Assembly: GCA_024653215.1 (NCBI GenBank)
Contig: JANLFU010000008.1
Location: 1 to 64,000 of the forward strand
Direction of reading: 5' to 3'
Origin: Candidatus Saccharicenans sp.
GTDB lineage: Bacteria > Acidobacteriota > Aminicenantia > Aminicenantales > Saccharicenantaceae
DNA: 64,000 nt
In this document: in pieces, positions 54,045 to 62,546 of the stretch
How the letters are laid out: every line of letters starts with the position of its first letter
Position numbering within the stretch: the stretch's first letter is position 1
Made by a program: the position numbers and the translations under genes
The notes under the pieces: generated by a model
What the model was told of the DNA's origin: nothing
Seen by the model: only the letters and a program-made list of their open reading frames with translations
Database searches by the model: none

Positions 54045-55466
54045 ATGGACCTGGTAAGAATCAATGAATTTGTCTGGGAAATTCCCAAGTCGGGAGAAAT
54101 GAAGGTCCCGGCCAGGATTTACGCCTCGGAAAAGTTAATCGAACTGGCCAGGCGCGACCAGACCCTGCAGCAGGCCCGAAACGTGGCCTGCCTGCCGGGA
54201 ATTCAGCGGATGTCCTACGTCATGCCTGATGCTCACCAGGGTTATGGTTTTCCTATTGGCGGAGTGGCTGCTTTTGACCTGGATGAAGGCATCATTTCGC
54301 CCGGCGGAGTTGGCTATGACATAAACTGCGGGGTCAGGTTGCTGCGGACTGATTATAAGGAGAGCGATATCACGGCCAAGAGGAAGGAACTGCTGGCTGA
54401 AATCTTTAAGGAAGTTCCGGCCGGAGTGGGGAAGGGTGGTATTACCAAGCTGAGCCGCAACGTGTTAAAGGAAATTCTGGTCAGGGGCGCGGAGTGGGCG
54501 GTGGAACAGGGTTATGGCACGGCTGAGGACTTGGACCGGACCGAAGAGCGCGGCCGGATGAAGGATGCTTCCTGGGAGTTTATTTCAGATAGGGCGATGG
54601 AGAGGGGAATCCCACAGCTGGGAACGCTGGGAGCCGGCAACCATTTCCTGGAAATTCAGAAGGTGGATGAAATTTACGATGAGGAAGTGGCCAGGGCTTT
54701 TGGCATCCAGGAGAAGGGCCAGGTGCTGGTTATGATCCACTGCGGCAGCCGTGGCCTGGGCCACCAGATTGCCACAGATTACATCGAGCTGATGGAGAAT
54801 AAGTTCGGGTTCAAGGGGTTGCCCGACCGGGAATTGATTAACGCCCCGTTCAAGTCTGAGCTCGGCCAGCGCTATTATAAATCGATGTGCGCGGCGGTTA
54901 ATTACGCTTTCGCCAATCGCCAGATGATTGCCCACTGGGTCAGGGACGTTTTTGCGAAAGTGATGGGCTCGGCCAAAGGAATGCGGCAGATATATGACGT
55001 CTGCCATAACGTGGCCAAGGTGGAAAAGCACACGGTCAACGGAAAAGAGAAGTTGCTGTGCGTCCACAGAAAGGGTGCCACCAGGAGCTTTGGCCCGGGA
55101 CGTGCGGAGATTCCGGAAGTTTGCCGTCAGGTGGGCCAGCCGGTGCTCATTCCGGGTAGCATGGGCACGGCTTCTTATGTGCTGGTGGGTACAAAGGAGG
55201 CTGAAGAGATGAGCTTTAGCTCGACGGCCCATGGCGCAGGCCGGGTGATGAGCCGGAATGAAGCTTTGCGCAGGTTTCGGGGAGAGCAGATCAGAGACGA
55301 GCTGGCCAGGAAAGACGTTGAGCTCAAGGCCACCAGCTGGAAGGGAGTGGCCGAAGAAGCTTCTGCTGCCTACAAGGACGTGGATGAAGTAGTGCGGGTG
55401 TCCCACGAAACAAGGCTGGGCAAATTAGTGGCCCGTCTTGTCCCCATCGGCGTCATGAAGGGCTGA
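54045..55466 (+). CDS. rtcB: tRNA-splicing/RNA repair ligase RtcB
   Basis: 473-residue GTP-dependent ligase that joins 2',3'-cyclic phosphate or 3'-phosphate ends to 5'-OH RNA. The metal and GMP-binding motifs are clear: MPDAHQGYGFPIGGVAAFD near 60, GGVGYDINCGVRLLRT near 86, GTLGAGNHFLEIQ near 195, HCGSRGLGHQ near 231 and the GMP-accepting His in STAHGAGRVMSR near 395. Bacterial RtcB often serves RNA repair. Operon partner of archease. Confidence 0.97.
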   Translation: MDLVRINEFVWEIPKSGEMKVPARIYASEKLIELARRDQTLQQARNVACLPGIQRMSYVMPDAHQGYGFPIGGVAAFDLDEGIISPGGVGYDINCGVRLLRTDYKESDITAKRKELLAEIFKEVPAGVGKGGITKLSRNVLKEILVRGAEWAVEQGYGTAEDLDRTEERGRMKDASWEFISDRAMERGIPQLGTLGAGNHFLEIQKVDEIYDEEVARAFGIQEKGQVLVMIHCGSRGLGHQIATDYIELMENKFGFKGLPDRELINAPFKSELGQRYYKSMCAAVNYAFANRQMIAHWVRDVFAKVMGSAKGMRQIYDVCHNVAKVEKHTVNGKEKLLCVHRKGATRSFGPGRAEIPEVCRQVGQPVLIPGSMGTASYVLVGTKEAEEMSFSSTAHGAGRVMSRNEALRRFRGEQIRDELARKDVELKATSWKGVAEEASAAYKDVDEVVRVSHETRLGKLVARLVPIGVMKG

Positions 55467-55941
55467 ATACCGGGCAGACAATAATTATTATTCACCAATG
55501 GCCTTGGCTGGACCGCTAATAAGCTGAGCCGTTGGGGTTTGACAACGCTTTCTTGTATACCGTTGCTAGACAAAACGCGGTTATTGCCTTCTTAGATGTC
55601 CTCAAAAAATTGTTTTATTGATAATAACCATTCCGGCAAGTCAGATAGTCATAAACTTGGCCACCTTCCCCTGTTCGTCAGCTTGGCAGCTGGGCCTTTG
55701 GGTATCACAACCTATCTCACCGTCATAATCTGCGGGTATGATTTTTCTTGACTTATAGAACACTTACTTATATGATGCTAAGCACGATATCAGGAAGGTT
55801 GCTTAATTTATAGGCTGATCCCACCTGTTAAATTTAGCAGTTTATCCCGGCAAAAGGATATTCCTGGTTGATAAAGAATTGGTAATGGGCTGGATAAAAT
55901 CTGGCTTATCCAGGCCAATAAAAATTTTCACAGGAGGAATC
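55467..55941. other. 475-base gene-free stretch before the PorT-like gene
   Basis: Nothing here resembles a gene on either strand. The right part contains a strong promoter and a 160-nt leader for the next gene. A short inverted CAACG/CGTTG repeat lies near 55562. The rest is unexplained. Confidence 0.5.
55748..55776 (+). promoter_or_regulatory. Promoter with a long leader for the PorT-like gene
   Basis: TTGACT at 55748-55753, 17 bp, TATGAT at 55771-55776; start near 55783. The untranslated leader would be about 160 nt. Confidence 0.5.
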
Positions 55942-56595
55942 ATGAGAAACAAGACAAAAAGGTTGGGTGTGTTTGTGGTCAGCCTGTTGCTGGTCGGCCT
56001 GCTGGTATCCCCGGGATTTTCAGCGGTCAAGTTCGGGGTTAAAGCCGGGTTAGCCCTGGCCAACTGGTCCAGCAGTGAGACCCTTTTTGAAGGTTATCCA
56101 CTTAAGAATAAGGCGGGCTTCGTGTTTGGGGCTTTTTCCAACATTGGACTGGCCAAGAACTTCAGCTTGCAGCCCGAAGTCCTTTATATCCAGAAGGGTT
56201 CCAAGATCAATGTCTCGGAAGGCGAAGTCACAGGTACCGTAAAATTCAACACAGACTATCTCGAAATTCCACTTTTGTTAATGTACAGCTTCCAGAAGGA
56301 AGACTCAACGTTGATTCCTTCCATTTTCGCTGGCCCGTTTATTGGATTCAACGCGTCAGCTAAACAAAAAGTCGAAGTGACGGGTGAAGAATACTCTTAC
56401 GATATCAAAGACGAAATAAAAGACGTAGAATTTGGCGTTACCTTTGGCCTGGGATTGGCCAAGAAAATGTCCAAGCTAACGCTCCATTCAGATATTCGTT
56501 ATGACCTGGGCTTATCGAACATTGCCGATGGTGCCGAAGAAGGGTTTTATATCAAGAACAGGACCTGGCTGTTCATGCTCGGAGTTGGTTTCTAA
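55942..56595 (+). CDS. PorT/OmpW-like outer-membrane beta-barrel protein
   Basis: 217 residues. Signal peptide (LGVFVVSLLLVGLLVSPGFSA, cleavage near 29), then an eight-strand-like barrel with KFGVKAGLALANWSS, YLEIPLLLMY and GVTFGLGLAKKMSKLTLHSDIRYDLGLSN, and a C-terminal Phe after LGVG. This is the outer-membrane barrel family seen for PorT-like proteins. Start at ATG 55942 with GGAGGAATC upstream; a longer in-frame start lies before the signal peptide and is unlikely. Terminator follows. Confidence 0.82.
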   Translation: MRNKTKRLGVFVVSLLLVGLLVSPGFSAVKFGVKAGLALANWSSSETLFEGYPLKNKAGFVFGAFSNIGLAKNFSLQPEVLYIQKGSKINVSEGEVTGTVKFNTDYLEIPLLLMYSFQKEDSTLIPSIFAGPFIGFNASAKQKVEVTGEEYSYDIKDEIKDVEFGVTFGLGLAKKMSKLTLHSDIRYDLGLSNIADGAEEGFYIKNRTWLFMLGVGF

Positions 56596-56627
56596 GCAGT
56601 CTGAAACCAACAGACGACAGATAAGAC

Positions 56628-56655
56628 GGGGGACACGCAAGTGTCCCCCCTTTTT
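56628..56655 (+). terminator. Rho-independent terminator of the PorT-like gene
   Basis: A 9-bp perfect stem GGGGGACAC/GTGTCCCCC with a GCAA loop and then C and TTTTT, 32 nt after the stop. Very strong. Confidence 0.9.
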
Positions 56656-56757
56656 ATTTACTGGCATTCTTATCAGAAAAGCAGTCCCAGAAAACCGGTG
56701 GCCGAATACCAAACAGGCTACCAGGTTGATTTTATTTATTCTCTGTAATCGATATTT

Positions 56758-59091
56758 TTAATTCTTGAGCATGATTTCTACGTCTCGGCGGCGGGAGGCG
56801 GGGGTGACTTTTAGCTTCATAACCCTTCCCTGGCGGACCTGGCCTTCAACCACAGTCTTATATGGTGCATGCAGCTTGAAGTTCACGTCCCAATCCTTCG
56901 GCCAGGCCGGAAGGAGGTAAATTTTCCTGCCGTCCACCTGCATCAGCATGGCCTGGGTAGCCTTCAACAGAACGCCGCCATGATCCTGGTCAGGTATCCA
57001 GTCGTAATTCGGCCCCCAGAAGGCCGGGAAGCGCGATTCCTGGTGCCAGTTCCTGGCCCGGCCGACCACGTATTCACGGGCCTGTTCGGTCAGGCCCAGG
57101 TAGGCCATGAAAATATCTTCCTGCCGCCAGCCGAAATTGCCGCGGTCTTCCCGGCGGTTTAGGGCCTCGATGGCCAGCTCAAGCCCGGGACGGCAGATGG
57201 CCACCCGACGATAGGGGAAAACCGCATACAGTTCCGGGTTTTCGATGTTATGTTTATCGGCGAACCGCTCAGCCGCGGCCAGCATCCGCACCCCATCCAC
57301 CTCGCGGGTTGGAAGCTCCGGCATCTTGTCATGCATCCGTTGCCATAAAGCTTTCTCTTCCGCGCTCACTTTATCTCCGGCCAGTTCCAGAAGTCGCTCG
57401 GTGACCGCCAGAATGCCGGCTACCTCCGGCATTGGGTTGCGGCAGTCCCACCAGGTCTCGAGTGCCTGGGCCGGCTCCATTATGATTTTTCCGCGCTCAT
57501 CAACGCCGTAATGCTTATCGTAGAAGGTGAGGATTTCATGGGCCAGCGGCAGCACCCGTTCTTTGAGCAGCTTCTCATCAAGGGTGTGCTCATAATGGTC
57601 AAGCAGCATGTAAAGCAGCTCAATTCCACCCTGCCATTCCCAGCGGTGCCAGCGGCTTTCATTTTCCACCACCGTCCTTTTTTCGCGCGGCGTCCAGCCA
57701 TAAGATTCATTGAAGGCAGCGCCCCAGAAATACACGCACTCGTTGAAGTATGCTCCGTCATGGCCGAAGTAATGTCTGGTCCGGTACCTGGCCATTTCCA
57801 GGACATCGCCGCAGTACATGCGATATAAAGGCTCCAGCAGATCAAAGTCACCCGAGGTGCACATGCTGATGTAGGGTAGGCGAGTGTTCTGCCACCAGTA
57901 GCCAGGTCCCCAGCGCCGGTAATCGGCGTCGCCCGGGCTTCCCGGGTTAGGCACCGTGAAAATTGAACCGTTAAACTTTATTGGATATTGACCGCGGCCG
58001 CCGCAGGCATTGATGAACCGCTGCAGCACATAAGCGCGGGTCAGAATGTAAGCGTCATCACCAGGGCTCTTGGAGTGGATATCAATCCAGCTCCGGTTCC
58101 AGAACTGCTGCCACCAGGTGCGGTGGGCCTGAAGCCTGGTCTTATAGGGGATTTTTTCCGTGGCTTCGATGGTTTGTTCAACTGCTTTCAGCCAGTCTTC
58201 AGGAGAACTTGAATGTTTGGTCAGGACATAGATGCTGAATAAATGAGAGTTGCTTTCAGGCGAGCGCAGGTTCAGGTCATCAATTTTTTGAGCCCTGCTT
58301 GCTCTGATAACAGCCCCAAATGTCCTGTGAAGTATGGGATCTTCCTGCTTGAATCCTTGCATATCCTGAAGCTCGGCGCAGAGTGCCGGGCCCACTGATT
58401 TTTTGTTGTGGTGGTACCAGCCTACGCTGTCAGGAAGACCGGTAATAACTGTATCGGGTTCAACCACCGTTGGGAAGTGCTTGTTGCCCGGCACATAGTG
58501 GTCAAAATGCACATCGCTGACTTCAATACTCGGCAGTTCGTAAGGCTCGGTGCGCCAGAGTTCGATTTTAGCTGTGGCCCTGACCGGCTTCCTGCTGTCT
58601 GCGGCCACGTGAATTACCGGATGGTTGGCGTCAACCCAGACCTGCAGTTTAACCTGGTTTTCTCCCTGCCCGCACAGGATTTCAATCGTTCCTTCAGCCA
58701 GGCGCAATGTTTGCCTGAAGTATTTATCCTCGCTCAGGGGATTGGGTTCTAAATGAATCCGGACCCTCCCAACCTTTAGCAGCCTGCTATTGTCATCCCA
58801 GGAATCGGTCTTGCCGATATAAAAAAGTAAATCGCCGCTTTCTTCAACCCAGACATTGAGGCCAATATCGCCATTTCCGCAGGGCATGGTGCCCCAGGTG
58901 TCCTTGCTCGGCGAGTCCCAGACCACATTGTATTTTTCCAGCCCGGCTACAGGGTCGTAGGTCTCTCTTGAACATGAAGAAGTAATAAATACTATCAATA
59001 TCAGGAGAAGGAAAAATCTTAGAAGCAGGCCATAAGTTGATATTGATCGATTTAATATCCTGCCGAGAAGCTTTTTTATAAGACTGTTCAT
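56758..59091 (-). CDS. DUF5703-domain lipoprotein, glycoside-hydrolase-like
   Basis: 777 residues. A hydrophobic signal (LLRFFLLLILIVFITSSCS) ends in a lipobox-like Cys near 38. Residues about 50-300 match the DUF5703 pattern (VVWDSPSKDTWGTMPCGNGDIGLNVW, FYIGKTDSWDDNSRLLKVGRVRI). The rest is helix-rich like the (alpha/alpha)6 barrel of GH95-type enzymes (WWQNTRLPYISMC, ETWWDCRNPMPEVAGIL). Polysaccharide or fucoside hydrolysis is plausible but not proven. Start at ATG 59091; a longer TTG start at 59139 lacks support. Confidence 0.72.
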   Translation of the reverse strand: MNSLIKKLLGRILNRSISTYGLLLRFFLLLILIVFITSSCSRETYDPVAGLEKYNVVWDSPSKDTWGTMPCGNGDIGLNVWVEESGDLLFYIGKTDSWDDNSRLLKVGRVRIHLEPNPLSEDKYFRQTLRLAEGTIEILCGQGENQVKLQVWVDANHPVIHVAADSRKPVRATAKIELWRTEPYELPSIEVSDVHFDHYVPGNKHFPTVVEPDTVITGLPDSVGWYHHNKKSVGPALCAELQDMQGFKQEDPILHRTFGAVIRASRAQKIDDLNLRSPESNSHLFSIYVLTKHSSSPEDWLKAVEQTIEATEKIPYKTRLQAHRTWWQQFWNRSWIDIHSKSPGDDAYILTRAYVLQRFINACGGRGQYPIKFNGSIFTVPNPGSPGDADYRRWGPGYWWQNTRLPYISMCTSGDFDLLEPLYRMYCGDVLEMARYRTRHYFGHDGAYFNECVYFWGAAFNESYGWTPREKRTVVENESRWHRWEWQGGIELLYMLLDHYEHTLDEKLLKERVLPLAHEILTFYDKHYGVDERGKIIMEPAQALETWWDCRNPMPEVAGILAVTERLLELAGDKVSAEEKALWQRMHDKMPELPTREVDGVRMLAAAERFADKHNIENPELYAVFPYRRVAICRPGLELAIEALNRREDRGNFGWRQEDIFMAYLGLTEQAREYVVGRARNWHQESRFPAFWGPNYDWIPDQDHGGVLLKATQAMLMQVDGRKIYLLPAWPKDWDVNFKLHAPYKTVVEGQVRQGRVMKLKVTPASRRRDVEIMLKN

Positions 59092-59225
59092 GCTTTTATC
59101 CCCGCATTCGTTTTTACAATAACCGCACCTGATTATCAACCTTGATCAGAGCCCCAGGGATTTGGCGAATAGAAAAATCCTTTTCTGGACTAGACAAGGC
59201 TCGGAAAAATATTTTAAAAAAACGC

Positions 59226-59254
59226 TTGACAAAAAGTAACTCATAGGTTACATT
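59226..59254 (+). promoter_or_regulatory. Promoter for the membrane-protein/HTH pair
   Basis: TTGACA at 59226-59231, 17 bp, TACATT at 59249-59254. Start near 59261. Inverted repeats overlap it. Confidence 0.6.
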
Positions 59255-59286
59255 ATGTATAGCGTAAGTAATATAATGATACTTAC
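59236..59286 (+). promoter_or_regulatory. Candidate operators GTAAC-type, overlapping the promoter
   Basis: GTAAC-N6-GTTAC (59236-59251) lies between the -35 and -10 boxes, and GTAAGT-N11-ACTTAC (59264-59286) lies in the start region. Repeated GTAA half-sites around the promoter suggest binding by a small repressor, likely the HTH protein encoded 500 bp downstream. Confidence 0.5.
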
Positions 59287-59310
59287 CTGTAATACTCTAA
59301 GGAGAAAAAA

Positions 59311-59760
59311 ATGAACGATATCATTGAACGAATCGACCGGAAGCGGAGAAAAATTCTGGGAACCTATGTAATCGGGGCTATCGTTTTCTTTGGTGCCTGG
59401 ATTGTCAGGTTTATCCTGAAAGAGACAGGCATCTTGACTGATCCCCTGGATTATGCCATTGCTGTGCCCTTCGCCATTGGGCTGATTATCCTGCTCTATT
59501 CTTTCGGCGCTCTGATCAGGGTAAACAAGGAAATCAAAACGAACCCTGCTCTCCAGGAAACCTTGAATGACGAACGGCTTCAGCTAAACACCCTGCTGGC
59601 CTTCAAGTATGGGTTCTTTGCCATGCTGGCTGGATTGGCCTTTTTTGCTGTTTTCAACCTTTTCTTCCCGATTAAGGATACCAGATCGGTATTCTTCGGT
59701 CTGTTGATGGTTGGAGCCTTTTCTTACAACCTCAAATTCTACCGCCTGGAAAAGGATTGA
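59311..59760 (+). CDS. Four-span membrane protein of unknown function
   Basis: 149 residues with about four hydrophobic spans (about 18-36, 48-70, 100-117 and 124-141) and charged loops. Of the type often encoded upstream of small XRE repressors. AAGGAG precedes the ATG. Two bases separate its stop from the next start, so the two are coupled. Function unknown. Confidence 0.75.
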   Translation: MNDIIERIDRKRRKILGTYVIGAIVFFGAWIVRFILKETGILTDPLDYAIAVPFAIGLIILLYSFGALIRVNKEIKTNPALQETLNDERLQLNTLLAFKYGFFAMLAGLAFFAVFNLFFPIKDTRSVFFGLLMVGAFSYNLKFYRLEKD

Positions 59761-59762
59761 GC

Positions 59763-59972
59763 ATGCCCAGGGAAACACTTCGCAATACCCTGAAGGTCCA
59801 CCGGGCCCGCATGGATTGGACACAGGAAGAGCTGGCCAGGCGGGTCGGGGTGACCCGCAAGACCATCAACACCATCGAAAACGGGATTTTTGTACCGTCC
59901 ACGGTGCTGGCCCTGAAGCTGGCCCGGGTCTTCGGCGTCCGCGTAGAAGACCTCTTCCAGCTGGCTGAGTAG
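59763..59972 (+). CDS. Small XRE-family HTH transcriptional regulator
   Basis: 69 residues that form one Cro/cI-type helix-turn-helix domain: LKVHRARMDWTQEELARRVGVTRKTINTIENG, then VPSTVLALKLARVFGVRVEDLFQ. No effector domain. It probably binds the GTAAC repeats at the promoter of its own operon (autoregulation, inferred). Confidence 0.9.
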   Translation: MPRETLRNTLKVHRARMDWTQEELARRVGVTRKTINTIENGIFVPSTVLALKLARVFGVRVEDLFQLAE

Positions 59973-60327
59973 TACAGTTGCCTAGAAAGCCATATTAATT
60001 AATAACTTTTCCTATTATTAATTCTAAAAAGCGACACTATAAATATAGATTTATTTATTCATCGCCCAGTATTAAAGTAAATCCCAATTCTTTAGCAGCA
60101 AATTAAATTGGAAACCATAGAGTCGACACAGTAAATTAGCCAAGAGAACATAGCGTTATTAGATTATTTTTAGCATACTAAGACTGATGTCTTCACTATA
60201 AGAATATTGACCGCGAAGAATAACTAATTTACGATGTTTTTGCAGGAGGATAAAATATTTAGCAAAATGTTTTTGAGAGCTTCATATGAATTACCACTTT
60301 TTCCTTTCAAAAGGAGGATGAAGCAGC
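59973..60327. other. 355-base AT-rich gene-free stretch
   Basis: Base composition falls sharply here. A perfect 9-bp inverted repeat AATTAATAA/TTATTAATT with a 9-nt spacer lies near 60000, just after the HTH gene, weak as a terminator because it is all A-T. No gene seen. AAAGGAGG for the next gene lies at its end. Confidence 0.5.
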
Positions 60328-61533
60328 ATGGGATTCTTTATATTTTTATTACTAGCATTTGCGTTACTAATTTTGATAATTAGCAAAAATCGATCTAGGA
60401 AAATCAAAGAGTCCAGTCAACATAAGATTACTATTCAGGCAGATTTTGATAACAATATTATTTCCAAGCAACCTGACACAGGGGATTTATTATTAAAAGA
60501 GGATGGAGCTTTGATTATTAATCCTAAAAGTACTTTCCCCCTCACAATTTATGGTGGGAGTAAGCAAAAGGTAATTGAATTGAAGCAGCTTTTAGAAAAG
60601 GCATATACTTCATCAATATATGAGATAACGCAAAAGATTGCTGAGTTAATTGCCCGTTCAAACCTTAGATGCAAAGAGATAGATGATTATATTAAAAAGT
60701 ATAAGCCTTTGTATTATAAGAAATTAGAACAGTTAAAACAAGAATCTGTTGAATGGGGGACCCTTTCAGATATAGACAAGGACGATTTATTAGTTAGTTT
60801 CCGTCAAAGCGCGATAGATTCTTTGGATGTTAGGCCACCATGTAACCTTGAATATTTATTTGAATATGAACCTGAAGATTTTACTATCGATGATTTATTG
60901 ATTGAAAGATATGGATTTGAACTTATTAAATTCTACTTATCTCATGCTAGTAATCTCGATAAGGTCTTCACCATACCCGCAGATCATTATCGCCGGAAAT
61001 ATTTCGAACAAATGGTCGAAAAAGGATTAGCTATTCGGGGGCTAGATATTCCAGTAAATCTAATAGTAAACACTCTGACTATAAAAGAAATGAATGAAAT
61101 TGTGGCAGATTTACAAATAAAACCATTCACGAGGAAAAACAAGGGTGTTGAATTTTTGCTTGGCTTACCTGACATAATTGAACGTTTAAGAAAAAAAGTT
61201 GCGTTCCGAGAACTATTCAAATTATGTGCCTTGCCAACTGAATTCTCTAAGTTAAATCTTGAGGCTATATCAAGATCATGGAACTATATTAATGAAGTAT
61301 CAATGCTATTAGCGACGACTTATATAAACGGCGGATATGCACATAGAGATTTTATTGAAAAAAAAGAATATCTTGATTTAGTTGAAAGTTGGGAAATATT
61401 GACGGTTGGTGACGATGCCTGTCCCTATTGTAAGAGGCTAGCTTCAAAAAAATATGCAAAGAACGATTATCCCAGGGTTCCTTTACATATTGGATGCAGA
61501 TGTACGGTATCATGGAAATCAAAAGGTGATTAA
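60328..61533 (+). CDS. Orphan membrane-anchored protein with phage-minor-head-like C-terminal Cys/His motif
   Basis: 401 residues, codons far more AT-rich than the left part of the window. One N-terminal span (FFIFLLLAFALLILIIS, 3-19), a long soluble body of unknown fold (about 50-330), a possible SAP-like stretch near 250, and a C-terminal motif: CPYCKRL, then PLHIGCRCTVSW. The Cys-x2-Cys ... His-x2-Cys-Arg-Cys pattern matches the C-terminus of phage minor head (SPP1 gp7/Mu F-like) proteins, which is a metal-site-like motif. No other phage genes are near. Function unknown; probably acquired. Confidence 0.72.
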   Translation: MGFFIFLLLAFALLILIISKNRSRKIKESSQHKITIQADFDNNIISKQPDTGDLLLKEDGALIINPKSTFPLTIYGGSKQKVIELKQLLEKAYTSSIYEITQKIAELIARSNLRCKEIDDYIKKYKPLYYKKLEQLKQESVEWGTLSDIDKDDLLVSFRQSAIDSLDVRPPCNLEYLFEYEPEDFTIDDLLIERYGFELIKFYLSHASNLDKVFTIPADHYRRKYFEQMVEKGLAIRGLDIPVNLIVNTLTIKEMNEIVADLQIKPFTRKNKGVEFLLGLPDIIERLRKKVAFRELFKLCALPTEFSKLNLEAISRSWNYINEVSMLLATTYINGGYAHRDFIEKKEYLDLVESWEILTVGDDACPYCKRLASKKYAKNDYPRVPLHIGCRCTVSWKSKGD

Positions 61534-61883
61534 TTAATAAGGCGATAATCAGGCTAACATTGGACATCTTTAATAAATAATTGATATTTTGTTGTAGCTA
61601 AACGCGATGTAATAAACCGTTTTCTAAGAAACTCCAAGTTTAAAATGAAGCTTCTAATTACGAATGATCAAACAGATCATTCGGCGTCTATTGGGAAACT
61701 AGCTAACCCAATATATATTATATGAAATTGCAGTCCATTCATGAAAAGAGAGTTTTTGGGTGAACATTTTTTCTAAAGTAGGTTCTGGAGTCGCCGCTGA
61801 AATAAATGATCCATCTGGAGTTTTGGGCTATCTAATTATTATTTAATGAAAACTATAGTTACTTCGCCTGCATGTGACTAAAA
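61534..61883. other. 350-base AT-rich gene-free stretch with a perfect inverted repeat
   Basis: No gene seen. CGAATGATC-AAACA-GATCATTCG, at 61661-61683, is a 9-bp perfect stem. It has no T-run, so a simple terminator is doubtful. The rest is unexplained AT-rich DNA. Confidence 0.45.
61661..61683. repeat. Perfect 9-bp inverted repeat
   Basis: CGAATGATC and its exact complement GATCATTCG flank AAACA. Without a T-run, it looks more like a protein-binding site or small structural element than a terminator. Confidence 0.5.
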
Positions 61884-62546
61884 TTACTTCTTGAAATTTT
61901 TTTGGAGTTTATCAACTGGCAGAGTGTTAATCACGTCCTGTTTGGTGAGCCAGGCCCGGCGGGCGATACCCACCCCGAAGCGCATCATCTGGAAGCCGTG
62001 GGCATAGTGGGTGTCAGTGCCGATGGCGATGAGAATGCCCTTCTCCTTGGCTTTCTTCAGGTTAAATTCATCAAGGTCCAGTCGGTCGTAGTAGGCGTTC
62101 AATTCCAGGATTTTCTCATATTGGGCAGCGGCCTCTATGACTTTGTCTATATCCACATCGTAACCTTCACGACCCGAGATCAGCCGGCCGGTGGGATGGC
62201 CAATGATGTTGACCAGAGGATGTTTTAGGGCCGAGATGATTCTCTCTGTCACATTTTTCTTAAACCCGGAGTGAATGGAAGCCACCACCAGGTCGAGCTT
62301 TTTCAGCAGGCTGTCGGGAAAATCAATCGAGCCGTCGGCCAGGATGTCCACCTCGGTTCCTTTCAGCAACCGGAAGCCTTTTAGCCTGGCGTTTATCTTA
62401 TCAATTTCTTTGATCTGTTCAGCCAGCCGGTCAGGGCTTAAGCCGCGGGCGTATTTAGCTGCCTGGGAATGGTCGCAGACCGCAAGGTAGCTATAACCGA
62501 GTTTCTTCCCGCTCTCGTTTTTATAATATCCCTCAGGAATAATCAA
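61884..62546 (-). pseudogene. 5'-truncated PolX-type PHP domain remnant
   Basis: 220 residues match only the C-terminal PHP domain of bacterial DNA polymerase X: YSYLAVCDHSQ, GLSPDRLAEQIKEID, LKGTEVDILADGSIDFPDSLL, IGHPTGRL, and WLTKQDVINTLP. The polymerase domain and the first PHP metal motif (DLHxHT) are absent, and the upstream DNA gives a stop in frame soon before. It therefore lacks key metal ligands and looks like a decayed remnant. It is GC-richer than its surroundings, in agreement with a core-genome origin. Confidence 0.7.
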
